DNA of 64,000 bases from Phoronis australis (taxonomy: Eukaryota > Phoronida > Phoronidae): assembly GCA_002633005.1 (NCBI GenBank), contig NMRA01000347.1, positions 105,031-169,030 of the forward strand, written 5' to 3'. Shown here piece after piece: positions 47,471 through 59,400 of this stretch. Position numbers and translations under genes: made by a program. Below the pieces are notes generated by a model, which was not told the DNA's origin, did not search any database, and saw only the letters and a program-made list of their open reading frames with translations. The number at the start of each line of letters is the position of its first letter. The stretch's first letter is position 1.

Positions 47471-50400
47471 ATGAACATCACATCTTTTTCATTGATTTTG
47501 AACGTCTTCATTTTATTCCTAAGTCCCAATTACATTTTAGCTGGCCTTTACGACAAAAGTGATCGCGTAACAATACTCGATGCTTCGAATTTCAAAGACA
47601 TCGTCTGCCATTCGTCGAGCGCCTGGATTGTTCAATTCTACAACAGTTGGTGCGGACACTGTGTACGGTTTTCACCGACATATAAAGTGTTCGCTCGGGA
47701 CGTGTCGGGTAAGATTTCTATGTTGCTGGTCATGTGTCATTTCTCGTGGTTTAGTTCCCTCACAAATGTAATGTATGCTTGTATGCAAAGTGACCATCTG
47801 TTTGTAAAATGTAAAATGGGTCAACATGTTTGTTTAGTTGGCTGTCGACGTCGTGTCTACCGGCACGTACTACTTGTAGTTGCAAGCTGTGGTCTGACGT
47901 AATAGGCTGAAGGTAATGTCTCTGCACAATGAATATTTTATAAAATGTCCGCTAGATCTCGTGGACATCTAACAATTAAATCATATGTCTTTCTTTGGCA
48001 TTTAACAATTGATAAAATGATAAATCAATGTCACTGGTTCTCGACTTATGCATGGACCATAAATGGCACAAAATGTTTCACCAATGGCAGAGCATTAATT
48101 TACTTGTCATTTTACAACTGCATTTGCATTATGCATAGAAATCTGGTTAAGACTTAAGGCACTGGTGTTCCTTGTCAGCCAGAGATGGGGTGACTAACCC
48201 ATTAACTAGTGAGAACAGCATTTTTCAAAAATTTTAGAAAATGTGCATGTAATATGCATCACGAGAAAGCTCACTACAAGACTAAAAGAACGGTGCAAAA
48301 AATTTTTAATCAGACTTACGGTTCCGGAGAAAATGGTGTTTTTGTGTCAAATTTTTTGATAAGAATTCTGTCAAATCAAATTTGTGAGTTTGAAATATTA
48401 TGGTTACAAATCTACGTAATCTAGACAGACATGTTATACACCATTTCAAAGAAAATTTTATGATGAATAATTTTCAAAAAAGAACATTCCGATTGGACGT
48501 TCCTGTGCGAAGATAATGACCTTGAAGTCAACAAAACTGACAAAGAAAAGTCAGTACGTACAATTTTGTCGTTCCAAATTGGCATAAAATAACAATTACT
48601 CAAGAAAAAAAATAAGCTAGCATCATTTCAAGATTTTTTACCAGGGAAGTTGAAATCTTATAATTGGTTGGGCAAATTATTGATATTATTTTGTGATTTT
48701 TTTTGTTGACATGCAGTTTGCGACTGACTTAATTTTGTCAAAATGCATTACCTTAAAATATTAAAGATAATCAACATCATTTCAAATATGTATTGATGAA
48801 AAGTATGATAAACAAAAATTTTAATACAAGCTTCATATAGTAAATAGAACTTAAACATACTTTCCACAACAATGCAACAAAATGTAGGCCTTGTCTTGAG
48901 CCATGCAGGAAAGTTCATGCTATGCAAACGACAACTGCAATATTTATTTCCAAAGTTGTCTTGATATGAACACATAAAAGTATGTATGATGGGCAGATAA
49001 ATAAAGTTCTCAAGGCATCCTCAAGGAAGGAAGGTCAAAGCTTTTCACTGATTATTGACGGTGAGTACCTGTAAGTAAACAGACAGTCAGTGGAGTTCCT
49101 TACACAGACTTGTGGCCTCTTCAAGGGGGCCAAACCCTTTCACTGACTATCGAAAGTCGGTGGAGTGCCTTACAGACTTATGGCATCCTCAAGGAAGGGG
49201 GTGGGGGGGCCAAACACTTTCACTAAGTCAGTGGAGTACTTCACAGGAAGGGGGCTGTTAAGTCAGTGGAATACAATATGGAGCACTCCAGCACTTCGAG
49301 GTCCTCTTGACCAAAATCGTCCATCACCCGAAAGGTGCGCACAGCCTCGTCTTCATTGTAGTGGATATTGAGCCAAACTCACTGACTGACTGCAAGTAGA
49401 ATCGGTAGAAGCAGGAAAGAAGAAGGATCTGGACCAAGAGCTAAAAGCAGAGTCTGATGAGACAGAAATGTGAGACATGATGATATGATAGTATACTGAC
49501 AAATAGGAGTGAAATTATCAGAAAAAATGATGAAGAAAATAACAACTAGTTTGGTCCACAGCAATTTCCAACAAAGGTTACCTGAAAGATAGGCCAGGCT
49601 GAGATACATGAACAATCTAGGCGAACCTCTGAATTGGTTTGTAAAAACTATATTCATGGTAAAAAAAATATTGATAGCATGTATAGCTTTTCATGGTAGT
49701 AAACATAAAGTTTTGGTTGAAAACACAGCACTGGAGTAGAAATACACAGTTGTAATGTGTTGATAACTCAAAAATTAAAATGTTTTCAATTTCTATCATG
49801 ACATATGCTGGCTAAACTGTCTTGGCCAGTATGGGTGTGGTCCTGTCTGGCAACAAGTCAGGTCTTAGTGGCCTGCCCTACAAAAATGTGATGCAAAATA
49901 GGAAAAAGAACCTTAAACGAGAGAATCATTGTTCTCACAACGAGAAATTACTTTTTGGGTCTCTTTTATATTGACTTTTCAATAGGAAAAGTTGCAATGC
50001 TTCAGTTTGGGAACCAAGAATTTGCCGCGATTCGAAGGAGCACCCCTAGCTGCAGTACCCGGCCGGAACTATGAAGTGAGTCAGAAATACACCCGATTGT
50101 CAGAAATCGACGAAGGGCCCATTTGCAACAAGTGTTTGAAATAGTTCATTAATGAACCCTTTAGTGCGCAATACAATTCATTATGTGCGCAAATTAAGAA
50201 ATGTACCAATTAATTCAGGTCAAAGTTGAAGGTCGCGGGAACTGGCAACTTTTTCAACTTTTACGTCCACAAAAGTGAAAAATACGTAATAACGTGCGCA
50301 AGGGTTTCTTCTACAAGTTCACTAAGTTTCACGCCAAAATTTGAGAGTTTAGTCCTCTCCTGAGTTAAAAAACCAAATACCAGTTGTTTTTACCGGCGAA

Positions 50401-53400
50401 CATTTTGCTCTGAAATGTCGGTCACGTTGCTGCAAGAAACTCGTGCAAAGTACTATTAAACGGATTTTGAAACGAAAAAAGACTAACATTTAAGTAAAAT
50501 AACGTCTTATTTCATACTTTGAAGTAATTTTTATTTATATTTATTGCATTTTTGAGTGATTTTTTGCCGATTGTAATGTGCGAATTTTACACGGTGACAG
50601 ATACGCGAAGCGATTTGGTGACGTATGTTGTCCTCGCTATATTAACTCACATTATCAGTTGATTGAGTGGCCAAATAGCGAATGAGCTTTAAGGGAGCAT
50701 GCCACCCAAAAAACAACCTAATTTGTATCAATTTAGTTCTAGTAGTTTTACTCCATAACGACACGTACGGTTGCGTTACCTGACACCTGACGGCAGACGG
50801 GAGTGTTGAAATTATCCAATGATGTCATCGATTTCACACGCAGTCTGTTCAGAAGTTCACAACACGGGTTACTGGTGTCAGCTTATCGCTTGAAGTCATC
50901 GTTTAACACCAATAAATCATCAAACTTCGATGTAAAACCCTTAAAAATACACCGAGTTCTTATAAAAACATGTTGTTGTTATAATTTCGCTCTTACGGAT
51001 TTATTGGTATTTGGACACACCGTAGCCTACAAAGTTCGGCAGGCCAATAAGGTCCGTAGCAGGAGTTTGGGGTGGATATACTGAGATTTGAGGTTTGCGA
51101 ACTTTTGTTACTCCGGGCATGATTAGGAAGTTTCCGCGGATATTGGTCACGAAACGAAATGTGTCGATTTCACCCTCAATAATCGACACATTTTAAAATG
51201 CGCGTTTTCACTATACCCTATATCCTGCCACTGTTGTGGAGTGTGTTCGGAGATAATTTCGAAGTATTTTCCGTGAGATACAGACAGGAGAACCTAGATC
51301 TGTGTTGTTCAGACTTGTGATTTTTTTAGTTCTAAACACAAAATGCTTGTTATCCTGGCCAGTGGCTCGGTGCCCGATCAGGCCCGTCACGACCGGCCGC
51401 ATTGACTCGTTATACCGGCCAGTGGCTCAGAAACTGATCAAACATCACGAACATAAACCAGCCAAAGTTCAGTGGAAACTAAACTTCCAGTCAAGAAAAT
51501 ACTATAATAGTGAGCCAAAGTAATGTGCACGTGATTATGTTAGTGAATTAGTCATGAAACTGCAAATCTACTTACTCGTCGGGGGCCCCGAATTCAGGTT
51601 CCGCTTTGGCCACAGGGCAGAAGTTGTTGACAATCATTATTTGAGTAATGTAAATGTAAATAAAGATTCACCTAACACCTGGCCGTGGGATGGAAATCGA
51701 GTTGCCAGCAAGCATGATCTCACACAGCCTCGGTGTCCGGTCAATTAGTTTTATTGCACCTAAAGCCAGTAACGCAGTGGTTTATTCATTGCTGGCTTCT
51801 CAAATCATTTCAGTGCTCTCACGAAAACTCTAAAGGCATTACAAATTGCATATAATGAGACAGACTTTGTTTCAGTTTTATATAAGTATTGGTTAGGGGG
51901 AGAATAATTCATTTTGAAACAAAACGCTCAGTAATAAACGCCAACATGACATCTCGCAATCCCGACTTAGGACGAGCTAGAGCTCATCTGTCCCGACTTC
52001 GCAGGTGGATTGTTAAGTTTTACAGGCTATCAATTCGAACAGGAATACAGTGATGAAGAAATACTAGAGAGGTGCCGTGAACAAGCTCAGACAACGTAAC
52101 GTCGGTATGGAGTTATTTCGTAAGCCGGCATTCGTCAGGCACTGTCGACATCTGCAGGCCACAGACACGGAGATGTTTCACGGCCTCATACTTGCTATTT
52201 ACAGCGTACATTTCATTCTTCACTACCATGAGCCACTTTCTAAGCATTTCGGACTCTCGGGGAAGTAAAAAAAAAATGAAAGCGCTCCGAGGAGCGAACC
52301 TTGGCGAAATTAACCAAAAAGATGACGATAAAGATGATGACGAAGATGACGACGATGGTTGCGAGGATGAACAAAAGAAGTAATAATAACATACACATGA
52401 CGAACGTAGAAGTCCGAAATCAGTAAGAAAAAGGCTACAGTCTTGAGCGACACTTGGCGAAATTAAGGGAAAAGACGACGGAGATGATGACGAAGATGAT
52501 GACGATGATGACGAGTATGATGATGGTGGTGGCTATGGTGAACAACATCTCAACATTCATATGATGAACTTAGATGTCATAAATCAATAAGAAATGGGCT
52601 ACAGTCTAGTTCATAGAAGGTAAACCAACATCAATGCAGCCAGAGCGCTCAACAAAGGAACAGCGTTATCAGAAAATCTCAAATTACTCAAAAAGTAGAC
52701 GTCGTAGCGAAAAATGGAAAACATCTTCTGAAAGCCCGTTCAAAATTCTATCTAAACTGATGGTATCGTTTAATTCTGTAAATTTTTAGAAAAAAATGAA
52801 ATTTTGAGTTTTTTTTAAGAAATTCAAAGTCAAATAACTCGAAAACGGTAAGTCTGAGAAAAAAATTGTTACAGGCCATTTGAAAGAATATACTTCAAAG
52901 AATCCACATGCAAAAAATCACGTCTTTTTCTTTTCCCGTTTAAAATCGCACTCCAGCACGACTGAAAATGGGTCAACATGCGCCAGATCCGCCATCTTGA
53001 AAGCAACTTCCGGTTTTTTGGTTTTGTATAATAGCATGTCATAAAAAACTAATACCTGTAAAAATTCAAAGGAATTGGTCTGATAATGCGCCCTCTACAG
53101 GAGAAAACGTTTTTAGGCCAAAATCGAGGTGCGCATGCGCGATCGCCGATATTTCCGCCATCTTTAAGCGGAAGTAAACAATTTCCGGCATACTTGTAGA
53201 AAACATCCGGTCCATTTACTGTGCCGATTCTTAGCCTTTTACATAAAAAATTGTAGCCTCCAGAAGCATTTGAACCTTTAAATGGAAACAAAATGGCCGC
53301 CACAGCCGCCATCTTGGATCCGATTTTGACAAAAAACAATAGGCTTCCAGCACTTCCGGAAAAACGTGTTATGTGTGAATTTCGTGATGATCGGACGAAA

Positions 53401-56400
53401 ATTGCGACCTGTATCGTGCGAACAAACAAAAAAAAAAAAAAACTTAGTGCAAGAGCAACATACTTGGCGAAATTTATTTCGCCAAGTAACAATATACCCG
53501 CTTTCCTCTCAGCTGCTTAGTTCGGACAAGCTGGAACGATGCACCGCAACATAACGGCATTCACTCTGCATATGAACCACTGACGTCGCTAGCGTCGTTT
53601 CTCACCTTCCTCACAGGTTAACGCGACACCTCTTGGCGAGGTAAGGTCGACTGTATGCGAGGCGATGTGGATATAGATCCATTAAGACGGTAAAAAAAAC
53701 TAATTAAATCGGATGGCATTATCCTTTAACTTGCTAAGATCATTCTTCAATGCAAGTGGACTGTTCCAGGCTATGACTGGGCATCATATCTTAGTTCTTA
53801 GCATGTCGTGTGAAAAGTTGCACCAATTTGTCTTGATGGACAGTCTACTGTATCATAAACAAAGCAGCATCATTTATAATCCTGGACCCAGCTTTATTTA
53901 ATTTGGATGGGGCTTTGACAGAGTGAAGATACAAACGGCCTACAACAACAAACCTATAGAAACGACTTTGATAAGCCTCAAACCAAACAAAGGTCATGCT
54001 TGACGGCGCCACCTAGGAAACGCTTAGATTTAATAACTGCGAAAAACAATGAAACTTGTGTACATTTGGCAAATGTAATTACTTTGTTAAGGAAGAATGG
54101 ACCTTCCTCCGATTTTAATGTTCGATTTTAATGTAAATTAAACAGCATGAGCACTACATGATAGCGATATTGATTTGCTCAGACATGTTGCGTAAAGTTA
54201 ATTTAATGCATACATATCTTTATAAAGTTCAGGTATTTTTCTTTATTTTTCCAGACACCAACAGAAACAAGTCCCAGACTTTTGTGCTATCAATGTTTCT
54301 TACTTTTTCTTTTTTATTTGTATTCGTCTTGTACTTTTCTCAAGTGTTTTTTTTCAGTGTTTGAACTGTAAAAAGAAATATTTGAACTTTATTGTTAATA
54401 TAATCTCAATCAGGACAACACACACATTCAAGTGACTAAATACAGTGTTAACTCTGAAGGTCACAAAGTACAAAAATGCTTTTAACTATCTGTTAAGTTT
54501 GTTTTAAACCTGTGAAAAAAGTAGATTCTTGGCTTTGCTTCAAGTTTCAAAAGTTACAAGCCAAACAATGTTTTTGCAGATCAGAATTGTTTGATTGTCA
54601 ACGTCAAATTACCTTTAAAAACATCTCCACACTTACCCGACCTTGAATTGTTGCCAAATGCACCAGCAAGTCCAGGCAATGCACCGTATTCAAATATGCA
54701 GTAATGTTGATTAATTTTATGAGACTGATTTCATTAGAGTTCAATGTGTAATTTGGTTTTCGTTTCTCAACCCGCTAAATAGAGAGAAATTGATGCAGCT
54801 TACCTTGCTTTTTAAGACCTTGCTCTGGGTGTAAAATTAGCTGCCATGACCAGCCAACAGGTGGAGCCTGATCACAGGCAATAACGAAATTGCAGTTGTA
54901 TTGAAGCCCTAAGATCACATTCAATTTGACCGATGGTCAATTCTGTTAATCAAAAGTTTTTTTGTGTGAACAAAGAAGAATTATAGCCTAATTAAGAAGT
55001 AAATCTGCTGGAAACTCGGTACATGATATGTAAATCTCCATGGTGATGACACACAAAGGGGTCACTTCCAGATCATGGTAGTCAAAGTAAATGTACCTTC
55101 AAGTCCCGGATAGGGTACCTCCAGGTGTGTACCAAAATTACGGGTAGGCTGTACTTTGTCAACAAGTTTTGTAGTACTCGCGCTGGTTCCAGCAGGCCCC
55201 TAAATTTCCCTTTTTGTCCCCGCAAACTGCATTGACCTCAGCCGTGCAAAAGGTGTGCTGGCTATCTCCCGATAGAAAAATTTGCCCTGCAGAAGTGGGT
55301 AGGTGTTAGCAGGCCTGGCACCCACAATTTTTGGTACATGACTGCGGGCACCTTGCGAGTGAACCCCCGGAGCTTCAAGTATAACTGGTTCTAAACTGGT
55401 CAGGATTGTTTACCAGTAAACGGTATTCAGCATCTCGGTCTTTATTTGTTTTCAAGACTTAATATTGGAAATAGAACATCTTTACTACCATGGTGTTGAA
55501 TGACTAATTATGGTTATGTTATTTATTCTACCTTTTCAATATGTTGTTAATTTACCGGGTAATCTTTTTTGTTTATATTGTATAATTTCATTTATTTATT
55601 TTTCTGCTTCATGCGAAGACTATCGCACGCAAATACATGTCACAATAGACTTTTCTATGATTTTCTTGTTACGCTTCATGCACAAGTGCATTTTTAATTA
55701 TGTATTTTTACGTAATTATGGTTCATGCTATCATAATTGTGAGATTTGACAAGTTATTTATTTACAATTAGGTTCCACTTGATTAATTACAGTTTTTATT
55801 TGCACAGAGTGCATAACATTGCATTTGTTTGCACAGAGTGCATAACATTGCATTTGTTTGCACAGAGTGCATAACATTGCATTTGCTTTATACACTTCAT
55901 ATCCTAACTAACTATAATCCACGTTCCCTTCAGAATGGTGGAAGGTGGTACGTATAGGCGTAGTGGACTGTGCGGAGGAGACAAACACACCACTGTGTCG
56001 GGAGTACAATGTGCAGTCGGTGCCTACCATTAAGGTAATCATGAACGTTGAGTGTCATAGGAGAAGGGGTGCCATAGAATCGTTCGCACGAGCATCGCAT
56101 CTTACGCATGAACCAACTATGTACCTATGAATCATGCATACAAACCCAAAAGTCATGCATACGAACCCAAAAGTCATGCATACAAACAAAAATCATGCGC
56201 ACAAATCACAAAAATCTCGATTACGAACGCAAATCATACGCATGAGCATCCAAATCATACACACGAACCAGCAAATGATAAAGTGCCCGTGCATGCGATT
56301 GGATGCCCGTGTGAACGATTCTATGGTACCCCCGAGATGGGGGGTGGGGCTGCTTGGGACGCCGTCTTGCCCTGAATAGTTCGCAGCTCCACGGTATACT

Positions 56401-59400
56401 TGCATTTTTTTCATAGAATAGTGTCTTTCAGATACTGGGTGAATTATTATTGTGAATTATATTGCAAGGTGTGTACTAGATTGTGAATTATATTGCAAGG
56501 TGTGTACTAGATTGTGAATTATATTGCAAGGTGTGTACTAGATTGTGAATTATATTGCAAGGTGTGTACTAGATTGTGAATTATATTGCAAGGTGTGTAC
56601 TAGATTGTGAATTATATTGCAAGGTGTGTACTAGATTGTGAATTATATTGCAAGGTGTGTACTAGATTGTGAATTATATTGCAAGGTGTGTACTAGATTG
56701 TGAATTATATTGCAAGGTGTGTACTAGATTGTGAATTATATTGCAAGGTGTGTACTAGATTGTGAATTATATTGCAAGGTGTGTACTAGATTGTGAATTA
56801 TATTGCAAGGTGTGTACTAGATTGTGAATTATATTGCAAGGTGTGTACTAGATTGTGAATTATATTGCAAGGTGTGTACTAGATTGTGAATTATATTGCA
56901 AGGTGTGTACTAGATTGTGAATTATATTGCAAGGTGTGTACTAGATTGTGAATTATATTGCAAGGTGTGTACTAGATTGTGAATTATATTGCAAGGTGTG
57001 TACTAGATTGTGAATTATATTGCAAGGTGTGTACTAGATTGTGAATTATATTGCAAGGTGTGTACTAGATTGTGAATTATATTGCAAGGTGTGTACTAGA
57101 TTGTGAATTATATTGCAAGGTGTGTACTAGATTGTGAATTATATTGCAAGGTGTGTACTAGATTGTGAATTATATTGCAAGGTGTGTACTAGATTGTGAA
57201 TTATATTGCAAGGTGTGTACTAGATTGTGAATTATATTGCAAGGTGTGTACTAGATTGTGAATTATATTGCAAGGTGTGTACTAGATTGTGAATTATATT
57301 GCAAGGTGTGTACTAGATTGTGAATTATATTGCAAGGTGTGTACTAGATTGTGAATTATATTGCAAGGTGTGTACTAGATTGTGAATTATATTGCAAGGT
57401 GTGTACTAGATTGTGAATTATATTGCAAGGTGTGGCCTATTGCTTTGATCTCTGGAGTTATGCGGAGGGTTTAATGTCAGGTTACACCTGTTCCACTGTA
57501 CTTTAGTAACTGAGAGACGGATTGTAATGCATTTTAAGAGTTCTAATTCGTACAGGTAATATAACAAAATATGTTATAATTTAGAATAGAATTCAACTCA
57601 GTTGCCGAATTATCTGCCAACAATCCTTGCTGCCATGCCAGTCATCTTCTGGATCTTAATGTAAATATTTTACACCATTCTTATATTGAAAATTATTGAG
57701 AATTTTTTATTGCTTAGTCAAGATACACCAATCACGAGTTCCGTTTCCTACGACGTGTTGAAAATTCTAAGTGCTACATCAACACGACGTGCACAACATG
57801 TTCAATTTAGGTTTGCCTTATGGGTACCATGGTACACTGTCATTTTCAAGAATGTCCTCATGCCACTATTTGCCAACATTCTTGGGCAGCTTTTCAACTA
57901 CTGTCAAATTTTCTCAAACTGAAACACAGTTTGGCGGAACAATGTAATTTCATTTTATCAGAATTTACAACTAACTTCAACGTAAACAAAAGGGTTATTT
58001 TACTTCATCATTTTAAGTCTTTTTATTGTGCGAATGTCAACAAAAAACACCTAATTAAACAACTAAATTTTGAACATTTTTGGCAATACTGTGAGCATTT
58101 GAAAAATGAAATAACAGTAATTTTGAACATTAATTTGAGGAAATTTCACCCTATTTTGCTTCTTATTTCTTCATTTGAAAGCAGCCATATCTGTTTGTTC
58201 CAGCTGTTTGGTCCTCAAGCCTCTGAGACAGAGGCAGGTGAACAGTACACGGATACGAAAGATGTGACTACCTTACGACACGGCATCATTGCTATGCTGG
58301 AGCGGGACACGGCTGACAAGACACTGCCCCCCACCTGGCCAAGTCTCAACTACATCTCGTAAGGAGGAATTGTACCACCTCACTTAAAAACGTCACAGTC
58401 GTAATTCTTTCATCATCTAATTTTTGTAGTGAATTCTTTTGTCAGCTTTTGAATATACTTTGCTGTTGGCACAGTTGTTGCCTAAGTGATTGTGAATGTG
58501 TACTCATTAGGTGATTTATGATAGACACAATATCATAAAGGGACCTCATATCAGTTACATAAGGAATAAGGCTGATCCTGGTCATTAGAGGTATTACAGT
58601 TGAGAAGCATAGCACAGGTGGGTCTAGAGGGGTCAAGGGGGTGCGAACCCCCCTTTTTTCTTCGATTTTAGTGATATCAGATCTAGAATTATCAAATTAT
58701 TGATGCGGACCCCCTTTTTTAAAAAAATCCCTGCTCTAGCCCTGCGTAGTTGTTATGGTACTGCCTTAAGTTTATGAAGTGTAGTCGAAACAGGTAATGT
58801 CGCTAAAGGGTCATTAACTAAAGGTTTAATGAGTTGTGTTTCATGGGTTGATTTCTCATGATTGATGTGTTGTTCTCAACGTTTGCCTTGACTTGGCACT
58901 TTATTTTATGTGCCGATTACGCAATACCTTGAGCAATGACAATCTGTCAATCATTCTCAAGCCCAACCCACTACTGTAATAATGAGAAACAAGTTCAAAC
59001 TAGTTTCATAATCTGTAAGCGTCCTAAATATTTCTTTTCACCCGTAGGCAGGTTTTGAATCACCTTTAAGTGTGTTGGTATTAGAGTATGACGCGCTGTG
59101 TTTTGATTGGTTGCAGATCCACCAATAGTTTGTCCAGTATTTCAGCCACTCTTGTTGCCTTGGTAGTGGAGCCAAAGTCCTCTTTCATTGGGAGAGAGGT
59201 AAGCCTTTCAGTCTGTGTGTTCCCGGATAGCCTTTGTCTAATCTCTTGAGGGTAGAAGAGGGGTGGGGGCTGGAGATCATGTAGGGTTGGTACAGGAAAT
59301 TTATCTTGTACTCCTGAATTTAGCTATACCAGAGGTATATCGATTGATGTGAAATGTGCACACAACGCAAGAAGGCATTGCGACAGATTTTTCAAAATTT

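Larger units (their letters stand above)
52452..53487. mobile_element. Segment bounded by inverted ACTTGGCGAAAT
   Basis: ACTTGGCGAAAT at 52452-52463 is mirrored by ATTTCGCCAAGT at 53476-53487. Another direct copy at 53462-53473 forms a 26-bp palindrome with the right end. No transposase is visible. It may be one element of about 1 kb, or several overlapping ones. Confidence 0.4.
47709..55933. other. QSOX intron 1 (8.2 kb), repeat-rich
   Basis: No nested gene recognised. It contains degenerate repeats (49010-49290), acidic-codon microsatellites with a 153-bp tandem unit (52297-52610), an inverted-ended segment (52452-53487), a CTCF-like motif (53088-53101), dispersed repeat B copy 2 (54831-54930) and a 29-bp triplicate (55801-55887). 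Confidence 0.6.

Noticed and set aside
52192-52383. Asp-rich small protein
   Set aside because: The acidic run is a GAT/GAC microsatellite inside a tandem repeat in QSOX intron 1; no start context or conserved domain.
56452-57434. CRISPR-like array
   Set aside because: Repeats are adjacent with no spacers, lie in a eukaryotic intron and no cas genes exist; it is a minisatellite.
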